Part shown: positions 9,898 through 21,670 of the stretch, in pieces
Layout: every line of letters begins with the position of its first letter
How positions within the stretch are numbered: position 1 is the stretch's first letter
Source: Caprella mutica
Lineage: Eukaryota; Arthropoda; Malacostraca; Amphipoda; Caprellidae
Assembly: GCA_947561585.1 (NCBI GenBank)
Contig: CANNZV010000115.1
Location: 434,001 to 498,000 of the forward strand
Length of the DNA: 64,000 bases
Direction: 5' to 3'
The notes under the pieces: model-generated
Seen by the model: only the letters and a program-made list of their open reading frames with translations
What the model was told of the DNA's origin: nothing
Databases searched by the model: none
Translations under genes and position numbers: made by a program

Positions 9898-10077
9898 GGA
9901 GCGCATACCCAGCGAGTGGAAAGCATGTGGAGCTAAGCAAAGAGAAGGAATCGTCGCCATAATGGAACTCATAGACAAATGATCGATGGATATCTGTGTG
10001 AATTTATGTGGCGGCAGAGACACAAGAATGAAGATCTTTTCCATGTAATATTAAAAAATATCAAGAACTATCAGTAT
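9898..10077 (+). pseudogene. Merlin/ISXO2-like transposase C-terminal remnant
   Basis: This is too short and broken for a simple ORF call. One plus frame reads GAHTQRVESMWS, a stop, AKRRNRRHNGTHRQMIDGYL, then CEFMWRQRHKNEDLFHVIL. The order H-T-Q..E..W, K-R-x-x-x, G-T-x-R and L-x-E-F-M-W-R matches the C-terminal part of ISXO2/Merlin-type DDE transposases, where the Glu after HTQ is the last catalytic residue. Only the last third survives, with one in-frame stop. It lies between two inverted copies of the TTAA MITE, within the block that interrupts LINE1. Confidence 0.75.
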
Positions 10078-10261
10078 GAGACATTATCATCTTAATAGTC
10101 GATATTGACATTGTATGTTAAATAATAATTTTTTATTTCTATTTGTGTCTTTATAGGTTAAGTTTTGTTAGTTTCTCATATATACATTTATTTATATCTG
10201 ATTATTTTTCATTTCTCTTAAAATAAAAAAATATATTCATAAACTACATAATAATTATTAT

Positions 10262-10848
10262 TTAAAGATCCTCTCCAGGCTCCGGGGAAAAAATGAGTTC
10301 ATAACATAAAATTATAGAACTAAGGTCTACGATCATTATTCTGCAAACCGCATACAATTCGGTGCAGTATATATTTTATTATATGGTTTTAAAGTTTTTA
10401 GTACTCTGTGAGCAACAATCGAGCGAATCTCCAACCTGACGCTGAGAAAGAAGATTGTACACTCTTTGTTTTGATCCAAATTTAGATTTTTAAACAAACA
10501 ATGCGTTTTTGGCCTTCTTTTAAGATATTAATTGTTTCTAAAAGTATATAAGTGTTTCTATAATAAGTTTATTCAAATTTAAACCTTTAATTACGAATAA
10601 TAAATAGTTATTAAACCAAATACTTAGTTGACAATCAAAACAAATGGTGTACATTCTTCTTCTTCAGACTGAAAATTAGAAAGTCGGAAGTAAAGTAGGT
10701 TTTGTAGAGTTTGGATTATAAAAATCTTTAAAAGCATATAAAATTAAAAATATGCTATCAAATTTTATGGGGTTTGCAGTAAAATGTAAAGAAACATTAG
10801 CCTCGTTGATTTAAGCAATAAAAAAATTTGCTTGGAGGGGACCTTTAA
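10262..10848 (-). mobile_element. TTAA-flanked MITE, copy 3 (inverted)
   Basis: A 587-bp copy of the same MITE lies in reverse orientation, starting TTAAAGATCCTCTCCAGGC and ending GCTTGGAGGGGACCTTTAA. With copy 2 it forms a pair of inverted 600-bp repeats separated by about 500 bp that hold the Merlin remnant. Confidence 0.85.
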
Positions 10849-10952
10849 ATAAGTTGTGAGACGAACGTAATAATTCAAAATAATAGTAATTTAAACAATT
10901 AGCTAAATCCTAGATGGAAACTAAAGTTATTTAAATACTAATAAGGTCAAAA

Positions 10953-11475
10953 CACAGTACAGAGAAGATATAGTATCCCAGAGCTATAGGGGGGATATTT
11001 CGCGTGTCCCGGTAGGCTGTGACGTCACATGTCAACAATGGTGCGTACGTTTGTACGTACAGTACAAACACAAAAGATGGCTGCAACACACCCAACTTTT
11101 GTTAAATAACGATTTCGGTGATATTTTTTTTAATTCCACATTACCGCATGCTATTATCCAATCTTTATAGTCTTAGGTACCGACGAAAATTAAAAAAATG
11201 ACTGTTGATGAAATTGCTAGGTACTGGTCTTTTTACACCCAAAATAGTAACAAATTTTCAGTCTTGAAGAAGACGATTTATTCAAGATAATTAGATCATT
11301 TCATTAGTCAGATCGGTCGCGTAGGCCGCCATCTTAATTCTCTATTCTACGTGACCCACAGCAATTATGTTTACTATGACGTGACCTCTTGCTTACATAC
11401 ATGACGTCACAGCCTACCCAGAATAAATTTGAATAATACATGTAACTGGGGTACTATACTATTCTGTTTACTATG
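10953..11475 (+). mobile_element. hAT-type MITE, copy A
   Basis: A 523-bp non-coding element with imperfect terminal inverted repeats: it starts CACAGTACAGAGAAGATATA, and its other end reads inward as CATAGTAAACAGAATAGTAT. It is flanked by GGTCAAAA (10945-10952) and GTCAAAA (11476-11482), consistent with an 8-bp target duplication in which one base is shared with the element end. It is homologous end to end with the inverted copy at 17133-17640. It carries TGACGTCA-type sites and an AAGATGGCGGCC-type motif (inverted, near 11325-11335). Confidence 0.85.
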
Positions 11476-11695
11476 GTCAAAAGGATCACACAAAATTACT
11501 TACAAGTTATGGTGGAACACAGGTATGCGAGATGTTTATAGCACCACAGGTAGTGAAAAAGTAATTAGATTTGCAGTATTCGTACAGGTAAAAAAGTTAA
11601 CAGATGACAAACGACAAGCGTTATTAAAGATAGTTGATGAGTAATGGATAAGATACATATATGAATGATAAAAATGATTAATTGAAATAAATTCT
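11476..11695. other. Unassigned sequence before LINE1 end
   Basis: A short open stretch here shows no recognisable domain. This is the remaining part of the 2.7-kb block that separates LINE1 pieces; I cannot tell which element it belongs to. Confidence 0.3.
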
Positions 11696-11912
11696 TAACA
11701 GAAAGAGTGGAGGCAGTTGAGCTGCAGAGACCGAGGGTTGAGAGAGAGGAGGAAGTCATGAAGGTGTTTTTGTTTGAGGAGTACGAGAGGCAGAGAATGA
11801 TCAATTTTTTAGTGAGCATGTGGAGGAGGAGAGCAAGAATGGAGGAAGCAGTATAGGATGATGAGCTGGAGCCGCATAAAAGGCAATCCTACACACAACT
11901 GATGATGATGAG
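11696..11912 (+). pseudogene. LINE1 fragment 4, extreme C-terminus and 3' end
   Basis: The frame reads RVEAVELQRPRVEREEEVMK, FLFEEYERQRMINFLVSMWR, RRARMEEAV and a stop. Together with fragment 3 this gives a plausible LINE1 C-terminus: LINE3 also has the charged end RYLDCMWRRRKLRMDE after its zinc cluster. The 3' end is caactgatgatgatgag (to 11912), again an ATG-repeat tail like those at the LINE0 and LINE2 ends. Confidence 0.65.
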
Positions 11913-12683
11913 TCTTTTCCGCATTTCAGCATGTGACCGGGCAGCCATGTGCCACTGGTAGTCTGGTGAGAGAGATTATAAGAGAGTTTCGAATTGGACT
12001 TGGTTGTAGCTGGTGGTTCGTCTATCGCTCCCAAGTCTTTCCACTCTGCAAAATTTTGGTTAATAAAATTGAGAAAGAGGTTCGCTTTGCTCATAGTTTA
12101 TGTTCACCATATTGCTGATTTCTTACTAAATATCTCAATCAATATATAAATATATTGTTTCATTACCTGGTAGTTTTTTAACTTTTTACCGGCTTTCTTC
12201 ACTAGTTACACCTAGAGTGTAGTGTAAGTTTAGCCGGTGGGAGTTGGCATCAGCCTCTTCTAATTCTAACTGGTGTGAATTAAATTAGTAGATAGTTTTA
12301 GTATAATAGTTGGCAAAATAAGTATAGACTACCTACTCCAAACAGGTAGTTACAACTTTCCTATTACATATACCCATCCAGGGTATACCCTAAGCTAAGT
12401 TAACTGTTCTTTAACCTAACCTAAGTAATCTATTGATAAGTATAATTGTGTAACTAATTTAGAAATTTCCTTGGTGCCTATCTAATAATAAAGATAATTA
12501 GATAATAATAATAATAATAATTAGATAATTAGATAATAATAAACTACCTATAGCCTCTAAGCCTTATAGGCTAGGTAGTAGGTACCAAATTTATTTTCAT
12601 TCTAATTTCTAGGTAGATTTTCTTGATTGCAAATTCTCAATTATTCTAGTTTTTCTAACTTGAATAAGTATCTAAATTTTTAT
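11913..12683. other. AT-rich spacer, possible LINE4 5' UTR
   Basis: No coding sequence is recognised. It contains an ATA/TTAGATAA microsatellite (about 12483-12545) and several short direct repeats of 'ctaggtagta' type. Its right part directly precedes the first LINE4 ORF and may be that element's 5' UTR. Confidence 0.35.
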
Positions 12684-14505
12684 TATGATGTCTCATAACA
12701 GCTCATCTGTGGGAAAGGAGATCTCATCTCATGGTGGATCTCCAATCTCTGAAAATGTTTCCTGTGAGATTGACAATCATTGTGAGGACTGAGGATATGT
12801 TTTTGAAGGATGAATCTTTCATCCCACCCAGCTTATTTATACCAGAGACTTTTCCACTTCCCAGTACCTATGTACCAGAAACCTGTCCTTTATCTAATAC
12901 CTATGCTCATGCACCAGAAACCTGTCCTTTACCTGATACCTATGCTCATGTACCAGAAACTTGTCTACTACCCAGAACCTATGTACCAGAAACTTGTCCA
13001 CTACCCAGTACAACTACAATGCATATCTCTAAAACAGTCACTGAAACCTCTACCGTAGTCGTACCTCCTTCCAATTCTTCTGGTGGTTCTCAAAGAATTA
13101 ATGCTACTCAATCTTCCATGGGTAAGGAAAACATTGTGCTTATCAAACCAAAAGATGAAATGAACAAAGAAATAATCTACAATCCAATATTGCTGAATAA
13201 ACTGATCAATGAAGCGTCAAACTCTAATCCTTTTAATAAGTTCCCCATAAAAGACATCAGTCATCAGAGTCAACAAACAGAAAGCAGTTATTGCAATTGA
13301 ATTTGTAAACATAACACCCTCAGAAATAGAAAATCTCCTGACAATCAAAAACCTTGGAGACTTTCATATAGTTTGTTATCAACCAAACTCTGACAAATTT
13401 GTTGAAGGAACAATTCAACCTGTATCTTTGAATCTTGCACTTGATGATACTTTTCTAAATAGCATAACAGTTCCATCTAACTGCAAAGTGCATAAAGTAG
13501 AGAGACTCAAAAGAAGAAATAGAGAAACTGGCATATGCCATATGGGAAGACTCGCTGACCTTGAAGTTTTACTTTTGCTCAATGGAGTGCCCTACAGATA
13601 TTAGAATATTCAGCAGCTTCTACAAAGTGAGACCATTCGTCTCATTCCCAGTTCAATGCTGGAAATGCCAACGTCTTGGTCATACTGCAAGCAGCTGTAA
13701 AAGTGTAAAGCTGAGGTGCAAAAATTGCAGTGGAGATCATGAGAAAAAGGACTATACTTCTTTAATTATGAGGTGTGCTAATTGCAAAGGCAACCATTTC
13801 TCAAATTCCAAGGATTGCTTGATCATTAAAGATGCATGCTCCATTGAAAGACAGAAAGTGATGAACAAGGATCAAACAATCAAACCCAGACGTGAAAATG
13901 AAACCTCTAATCTTACATTTTCTGGAACCCCAAGCATTCCTATCAAAAGAAGTGTGATTTCTAATCACAGAATTTCTAAACCACTTTATAGTGATATGAT
14001 CAAGCCACCTTCTAATAATCCTAAAAATCACGATATAAATTTACAATGTGACATGTCCACACAAACTGAGTCTACAGGAATAGAGCACTATGCACATCAA
14101 GAAAATTTCTTCAAGAATTTGAAGGACTGTATCATGGAAATTGTCAACATAGCTATTGCCAATGAATCAAACGCATCCAAGTCCATCCTTGCTGACAATG
14201 CCATGAAGAATATTTTTGGTATAGACCTGAGAAAGGAATCAGGCACCTTCCCCAAAAGAACTGAAGAAATGGAAACAACAAATAATGCTTCAACTGAGAA
14301 AAAAAGAAAACTCGTGCCCGAAGAAAATCTTCTTGAAAGTGAGGATGATTACGGTGTTTTGAGCTCTGAAGGAGATTCCTCAGAATTTAATACCCACTTT
14401 CCTAACTTAAATTCTAAAGACAAAGCTAAAGAGGATAAAAACACCGAAACACCTGGTAAACAGAATAAAAAGAAAAAACGAAACAAAAAGAAAAAGAATT
14501 CTTAA
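12684..14505 (+). pseudogene. LINE4 ORF1, gag-like protein with zinc knuckles
   Basis: The probable start is the ATGATG at 12684 (MMSHNSSSVGKE). The frame shifts near 12790, runs 12731-13300 through a proline-rich repeat (five PETCPLP-type units, residues about 35-95), shifts again into AVIAIEFVNITPSEIENLL (13275-13600), and finally enters 13561-14505. This last part carries CWKCQRLGHTASSC (a canonical CCHC knuckle), a degenerate second unit (CKNCSGDHEKKDY) and a third (CANCKGNHFSNSKDC), then a Lys-rich tail. This is the standard ORF1 layout of jockey/I-type LINEs, an RNA-binding chaperone. Two frameshifts disrupt it. Confidence 0.8.
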
Positions 14506-14621
14506 AATGCTTTCTATTAAGACAGATAGGATAATTATAGATAATAGAAAGAACAACTATGTAACTTTCATCAAATTTAGGCTAACCATATTCATAAATC
14601 TGAATGTAACATATATTCAAC

Positions 14622-15965
14622 ATGATTGATAGTCAAACCAGCACTGATCAACTTAATATCCTGTTACTTAATTGCTGTAGTCTCATTCCAAAATTAGGTG
14701 AATTCAAAGAACTTGTTAAACTGAAACAACATGATATTTATTGCTTAACTGAGGCATGGTTGAATAGATTCATACCTAAATTCCATAATTATTCTGCTGA
14801 ATGGAAGAATAGAGAAGGCCAAGGTGGAGGTGATGTTGGAATTTTGATCCATAGAACTGTAGAATACAGAAACATATCACTCATACCATTTCAAAATGGA
14901 CATCTAGAAGTAATAGCAATAAAAATATTCATCAATAAAAGTCCCCTAGATATCTTGAATATATACAATCCCAATAAAAATGTCACAATAGAAGAATTCA
15001 AACACTACATAAATCAGCTCACAGATAAATGTATAATAGTAGGTGATTTCAATGCCCATTCAACTATACTTAACAGTAACACTACACGATCAAATCAAAC
15101 TGGTAAGGCTCTGGAGGAGATTCTTACTTCAGAAAACCTAAGCCTTATTAACCCAATTGACTTCTTCACCTACACTGACAGAAGAACTGGAACACAATCA
15201 TGTTTAGACCTTTGTCTAACAACTCCAGATTTGTATCCACTAGCTACCATGTCTTGTTCAGAAGATATTGGTAGTGATCACAAAGCAGTGGAAATCTTGT
15301 TTAATATAGCTCCAAATAAAACTAAGATTGTAAATATAAGAAAATGGATTATAAATCCTAATAGTCTCTCTAACTTCAATAACAGCTACAATGAAAGCGA
15401 AATTCAACTCCCAAATGATGTCAACTCCCTTACAAACGATCTAGTGTCAAGAATTAACAAGTCTGCAGAAAATAATTTCAAATGTGCTAACCCTAACAAA
15501 AATACCAAATCTAAATCCACACCATGGTGGAATCTAGACTGTGCTGAGGCAGTACAAAATCGTCGAAAGGCACACAGACTCTTTGAACGTCACCCAACTG
15601 TTGAAAATAAAATAAAGTATAATAAATACACTGCAATTTGTAAAAACATAATAATCAGTGCAAAGCGAAGTTACATGAAGGAATACATTTCTTCACTTGA
15701 TACTCCTCAAAGCACAATCTGGAGGAAAGTAAAAGCATTCAAAGGAAATAATACTCTTATGACAACTCCACTGCAGAAAGAGGGAAATCCTGTCCTTGAA
15801 TCTAATGAAAAAGCAAATCTTATATGCCAGCATCTGACAGATAAAAATGGGGAACAAATCATAAATGAAGCCTTTGAGAAAGACATCAGTGATGCTTGTG
15901 AAATTGAGTGTAATCAATTTTTCAATAGTCCCATTATATATAATAAAAAAAAAAAATGTAAATAA
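14622..15965 (+). pseudogene. LINE4 ORF2, endonuclease without reverse transcriptase
   Basis: An uninterrupted 447-residue ORF. The apurinic-type endonuclease occupies about residues 8-230: LLLNCCSLIPKLGEF, CLTEAW, ILNIYNPN, CIIVGDFNAHS and GSDHKAVEI, in the expected order. The linker that normally joins endonuclease to RT follows (TPWWNLDCAEAVQNRRKAHR, STIWRKVKAF), and then the frame ends in an A-rich stretch (15947-15958). All RT motifs are missing. Because LINEs normally lose their 5' end, this 3' loss is unusual. The endonuclease itself looks intact, so a non-autonomous status is possible; ORF1 upstream is broken. Confidence 0.85.
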
Positions 15966-16440
15966 TATATAGCTCTCAGTGTGTTTTAATTTTATTAGTC
16001 TTTAGCTACTTGTATGTAACTAAAAATATTTTAATCGGGAGATTTGTTTTGGGGATCTCCTTAAGAGACCCCAATTAACTCATCAAACAAAAAAGAAAAC
16101 ATATTATACATTTATTTTATAGTATAAAAAGAAGCTTATATTGAATAAATATATATAAATAAATGTCTAAGGTATAAGTAGTGTTAGTCAATAGACAACC
16201 TACTCTCTTTAATATACTAAAATAATAATATTGGAGTTAAGTTTAATTTAAGATACTTTTAAGATTTAGTCACTTAAGATAAATTCTAGGTTTTTTCTTT
16301 TCTTTCTTTCTTCCTTTCTTTCCTTGCTTATAGTTCAACACTTATCTATTAAATTTGATTTCAATAGAAAATATTAGATAAAGTCCAGGATAAACAGAGG
16401 GAGTTTCCTTCTACTTTCCTTTAACCCTGTAAATAATAAT
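15966..16440. other. AT-rich spacer between LINE4 and LINE3
   Basis: No gene is recognised. It includes a pyrimidine-rich tract (ttttcttttctttctttctt, about 16293-16324). It may contain the LINE4 3' UTR. Confidence 0.3.
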
Positions 16441-19340
16441 AAATAATAGATTATAAGAGAGTATGAAAGAAGCAAGACGGATGAGATTAGAGGCAATTGA
16501 GACTCTGGTAAGAAAATGTGGCACAATATTAGTGTACTGAGAGGAGTGAGAAAGAATGGTGTTGTGAAAGTTTATGATGAAAGTGGGAATGAGATGAATG
16601 TGGAGGATTTTAAGAATAAGATGTGTAATTTTTGGAAACAAATTTACCAGATGCATGATAATGATGTGATAGAGGTATGGAATGACAGGACTAGAGAACA
16701 GTATGTGCAGAGTGACTATAGAGATGAAGATAGGGTAAATGTGGTGTATGAGAATGTTTTGGAGCATGGTAGGGGAGTGTTTTAAATGGTAGATAGATAT
16801 TAGAGTGGATGTGCCTTTGAATCTTATGGAGCATTATAGTATGACAAGAGGAAGAGTGGAAGATGTAATTAGGAGAAGGATGGATGAAGTATTGGTGAGC
16901 AGTGTGGATGTCAGGAAAGCGTTAAAATGAATGAAAGTTGGAAATCAGCCTGGAATAGATGGTATTAAACCAGAAGTGTATAAGTGGATGCTAGAGAGTG
17001 AAAGATGTATGGATGAAATGTGTAGGTATTTTAATAGTGTGTTAGATAGTGGTGAGCCTGTGAGTGAATGGAGTGTGTCAAAGACCTGTATGATTCCAAA
17101 AATAAATAAACCTAGTGTGAAAGACTTGAGACCACAGTAAACAGAATATTATAGTACCCCAGTTCCATGTATCATTCAAATTTATTCTGGGTAGGCTGTG
17201 ACGTCATGTATGTAAACAAGAGGTCACGTCATAGTAAACAGAATTGCTGTGGGTCACGTGGAATAGAAAATTAAGATGGCGGCCAACGCGACCGATCTGA
17301 CTAATGATCTAATTATCTTGAATAAATCGTCTTCAAGACTAAAAATTTGTTACTATTTTGGGTGTAAAAAGACCAGTAGCAATTTCATCAACAGTCATTT
17401 TTTAGTTTTCGTCCGCATGACTATAAAGATTGGATAATAGCATGCGGTAATGTGGAATTAAAAAAAAAAAATCACCGAAAACGTTATTTAACAAAAGTTG
17501 GGTGTGTTGCAGCCATCTTTTGTGTTTGTACTGTACATACAAACGTACACACCATTGTTGACATGTGACGTCACAGCCTACCGGGACACGCGTAATATCC
17601 CCCCTATAGCTCTGGGATACTATATCTTCTCTGTACTGTGCTTGAGACCAATTGCCTTGTTGAATGTTGAGTATAAGATTTTTATGAGTGTAATGAAAGA
17701 GAAGTTGATTGAGCATGTGAGAGTGAATGGGCTGATGAATGAGTTGCAGATTGGTTTCACGAGTGGGAGAAGGATAGAAGATAATTTATTTATGCTGAGT
17801 TATGTGATAGAATCGTGTAGGAGGGATAAGAAGGAATTGATTGCTGTGTTTGTGGATTTTGCTAAGGCATTTGATAGTATTAGGAGAGGAAGTCTGATTG
17901 AATGTATGAAAAGGTGTAAGTGTGATCCTAGAATGATTGATGTGTTTGCAAGAGTGTATGAGAATGATAGTACTGAGTTTAGTGTGAATGAAGAGAAAAT
18001 TGGAAGAATGGATGTGTGGAATGGTATTAGGCAGGGGTGTACTTGCTCACCCCAGTTATTTATAATGGCAGTGAATGAGATAATTAGTGGTTTGCAAAGG
18101 AGTGGTTTAGGTTTTAAGAATGAGTGTGTGTATGTGCCAGCTTTGTTCTTTGCAGATGATGGTGTGATTTTTGGGAACAGTGTGAGAGAGGTTGAAAGAA
18201 TGATTGATGTGCTTGTGACTTGTGAGTAAGACTGCAGAGATAGGAATGACTGTGAACAAGAGTAAATGTAATGTGCTTGTGTTTAATAGGAAGATGGATG
18301 TTAGAACTTAGAAGTATAAGAGGAATGGATGTAGTGAAGGATGTAAAGTATTTAGGAGTGAGAGTGTCAAGTAGGAAGGATGTTTTTAAAGTGCACAGAG
18401 AGAATGTTATGATGAGAGCTAGAAGGATGAGCAACATGACATACTCAGTTATACACAAGTCGTGTAACAGAGTACTGATTGGGAAGACGTATTGGAAGAG
18501 TGTGGTGATGCCAAGTTTGTTGTATGGAAGTAGTGTGTTTTGTTGGAATGTGAGTGATATTGAGAAACTGTAAAAATGTGAGAATGCTGTGTGGAGGTGT
18601 GTGTTGGGGACCCCATCATATGCACCTCTGGTAACTTTCCAGGGTGAGGTGGGGTCTTCAAGTATGAGAGCAAGAGATATGAAGGCGAAGTTGAAATTTG
18701 AATTATGAGAAGCATGTGAGGAATGGTGAGAATGAATTGTTGAAATGATGTAAGAGGATATGTGTGAATGGACCAAGTGTAAATGGTTAGAGACTGTGAA
18801 AGTGTATAGAGAGAGTGGGAGTGCAATTGAATGAATTGGATGATATGAGTAATGAATGTATAAAGAAAAAGGTGTAAGCATGGGAGAGTGATAGGTGGAA
18901 TGAGGAGAGAATGCAAAAGAGTACAATTAGTTTGTATAATGAATGTAAGAGTGAGATCAGAGATGAAGGATTGTATGAGAATGACTGGGGATCTGTTTTG
19001 CTGTATAGATGTAGGAATAATAGTCTGAGGCTAAAGTGGAGAGAGAGATATGTGAATGGAAATGTTAATTGTGTTGCGTGTTACTTAGGAGTGGTAGAGA
19101 GCTTGGAGCACTTTTTGTGTGAGTGGTATGAGTGTGTCAGAAGAGAATTTGGAATGAGTGGTGTTAATGTGAAAGATCAGTTGTTTGGAAGCAGTTTAGT
19201 GTGGGCAAGGGAGTGTAGAAGATACTTGGATTGTATGTGGAGAAGAAGAAAATTGAGAATGGATGAATGAATGTGTAAATATTGTATATATTGTTAATTG
19301 TAAATTTTATGTTGTGATTTTTTGATTTTAGAGTCTTTTA
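16441..19340 (+). pseudogene. LINE3, reverse transcriptase of the LINE1 family
   Basis: Plus-strand fragments give, in order: pre-RT region (16516-16785), NQPGIDGIKPEVYKW and KTCMIPKINKPSVKDLRP (16931-17140), then after a hAT MITE LRPIALLNVEYKIFMSVMKE, IGFTSGRRIEDNLFMLSYVI, VFVDFAKAFDSIRR, GIRQGCTCSPQLFIMAV and ALFFADDGVIF (17650-18229), with YLGVRVS and KTYWKSVVMPSLLYG next (18271-18573) and the zinc cluster CVACYLGVVESLEHFLCEW (18911-19270). The endonuclease is absent (5' truncation). Stops near 18227, 18571, 18706 and 18880 break it. The thumb and zinc cluster closely match LINE1. Confidence 0.85.
17133..17640 (-). mobile_element. hAT-type MITE, copy B (inverted, inside LINE3)
   Basis: A 508-bp inverted copy of the element at 10953-11475. 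It is bordered by a perfect 8-bp duplication CTTGAGAC (17125-17132 and 17641-17648), the hallmark of hAT insertion. The duplicated bases are LINE3 codons: before it the protein reads KDLRP, after it LRPIALLN, so removing the element plus one duplication restores a continuous RT motif. It carries two TGACGTCA-type sites (17199 and 17567 areas) and AAGATGGCGGCC (17272). Confidence 0.95.
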
Positions 19341-19532
19341 ATAAATATATTTTAATGGAAATTCAGTGCTGATATCAAAGCAATACTGTGGGACTAATAA
19401 CCTGTAACCTGTCAATTTCTTTAGCTGTTCATCATGGCTACAGGGTCAAGCCTTAAGAAAATTTATGTACCAAAGAATAATTGGAACCTTGACATGGAAG
19501 GTAGGCTTGACCCTAAATGGGTGGGTCAAGGT

Positions 19533-19744
19533 TCCCTCTAGCCCTCCCAGTAGGTCCCACTCCAAATCTCTGCTGAGTTTATATCAATGGGGATTCCCGG
19601 ATTGGGGTTGGTACTGAAGAGAACGCCCGGTATCTTCCCGTATTGTGTTTTCCCTCAAGCCCTCCCAGTAGGTCCCACTCCAAATCTCTGCTGAGTTTAT
19701 ATCAGTGGAGATTGGGGTGGGTACTGAAGAGAATGCCCGGCAGG
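19533..19744. repeat. Tandem duplication, about 118-bp spacing
   Basis: The segment containing gccctcccagtaggtcccac, tccaaatctctgctgagttt and actgaagagaa(c/t)gcccgg occurs twice in a row (from about 19533 and 19651). The second copy has a small internal deletion. It lies downstream of the LINE3 3' end and its origin is unknown. Confidence 0.85.
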
Positions 19745-20386
19745 TTGTCCCTGGTAAACATGCAAACCTATATAAATTTTAATTAGAATTTGTTTTTCAA
19801 AATTATGTATTGAAGCTCACTTAGAAGACTCAAGACAGGTAGTATAAATTTTAAAAACTTTATTATTATTTGTAAATATTTTTGTTTTGATCTATGATTT
19901 GTTTCAAGTTTTAACATCGGACTTGATCATACTCTTTATAAATAAAGAATAATTTGATTATGATTTTATTTGTGAGAGACCAGAGCAGCAGAGCTGATAC
20001 AAAAGCTTCTCTGGAAATTTTGAACTTGAACTTAACTTGTTCTGAAGTGTAAGAAGTTTCTGAATGAGATTTGGTGTGAGAGAAAAAGGTTATTAAAGGG
20101 AATGTAGTTTTTTTTTGCTGTTTTGAATAGCAAAATGCTATTTAAATTGAGTATTCTTTCTCTCATGTTGGCACTGAACAACATGAAGAAATCAAGAATG
20201 AGAGGTTCAGAAGTTTGGCAATATAGCCCTATAGGTGGTTAGCTTTGTAACTTTGTATCATGTAGGACCATTTTCAGGGTATTTTGGAGAGAAATTTGAA
20301 AATCTTTGGAGAGAAATTGTCTTAAAAATTAAATATCTGGAGACTGATTGTGCATGCTTTGCAGACTGGCTGCTATGTAGTATGTT

Positions 20387-21144
20387 TGAGGATATTTAGC
20401 TATTAATTCCTATATTCCCTTTAATTTTTGGAGGGTAAACTGGAAAACTGTTGGAGGACCAGACAAATTGTTGTAAAATAATGGCAGCTATTTATTTCTC
20501 AGATTTTTGAAAAAGACAGAGGAGTTCAGTGCACCAAATACAAACTGGCATGATTCGGTCCAGAGTGAGACTGTGAGAGTGGAAAACTCAAATTCTGAAA
20601 GAGTTACTCATGAATAGTCAACTGCAGAGTTCATTAATGATTATCCCTGCTTATTATAAGTAAAGCAATGAGCATGTATAGCATGCAGAGTTCAATTTTT
20701 TCAAATAATATGAAATTATTATTAAAATATATGACTGATTTTTACATACCTACTACCTAGTTAAAAGAAATAATATATAGTTTTTGTAAAGTTGTCTTTA
20801 GGATAAGCTATGTTTCAAAGTGTGGTAGGAAAGTTGCCAGTTTAGTGAGAAAATGAATCCAGGTTGCCACCCTTATTCATTTAAGATACTTTAAAGAAGA
20901 AATTTGACTTCCTAAGTTCCTAGTGAAGATTTTACACTTGAAAATATCCTCATGCTTCATGTCTGATGCATGTGCATCTCTTCCAGTTTGTATTTCAGTA
21001 TTTGGTGACCTGAACTCCTGACTTTTCAAAAATCTGAAAAATAGCTGCCATCATTTTTCATCAATTTGTCTAGTCCTCCAACATTTTTCCAGTTTCCCTT
21101 CCAAAAATTAATGGTAATATAGGAATTAATAGCTAAATATCCTC
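20387..21144. repeat. Inverted repeat, 160-bp arms
   Basis: The left arm (20387-20549, gaggatatttagctattaat ... caaactgg) matches the reverse complement of the right arm (20983-21144) with scattered differences. The 430-bp spacer includes a block (about 20810-20960) that recurs at about 37165-37340 (tagtgagaaaatg(a/g)atccagg, taaagaagaaatttgacttc). The phrases 'gcagactggc' and 'attaattcctatat' on the edges recur across 26-41 kb. It is probably a non-autonomous DNA transposon; class unknown. Confidence 0.75.
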
Positions 21145-21670
21145 CGACATTGCAGGAATTTTTTTATTAGAGAAATTGAATATCTGCCAACATATCATTG
21201 GAATTTAGCACCAAATACAATCTGGCATGATCTCTTGAGACTATTTTATGAGTGATTTACTAGTTATCTGTTATATACGTGTTTTTCAACTTATTTCACC
21301 CCTCTAAAACGCCAAAAGTCGCCTATGTACCAGATTGCATTCTAGGGTAATCGTGCAATTCCCGGACACTAAATACTTGCTTCACTGTTTTGTATTATTC
21401 TCTGGAGTAAACATGCCTAGAATTTTTTTGAAGGCATATAAAGACTATAAAAATGTTATATTATTTGAATATGAAAGAAGTATTTGTGTGCTATCACTAA
21501 TTTTTCTATAAAATATTAAGTGAAATTAATAGACTATAAAAACCATTTTATTGAGATCTCGGACACATAAACTATTTATTTAGAGATCACGGACAGTGGA
21601 GACATAACCTATACAGATAACCGGACACTTATGAAATTTCTGTTTTGATTAATCGGACAATGATTTCACC

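Noticed and set aside
18114..18926. 270-codon minus ORF
   Set aside because: Antisense shadow of LINE3 reverse transcriptase; composition rich in Ser/His/Leu as expected from the opposite strand.
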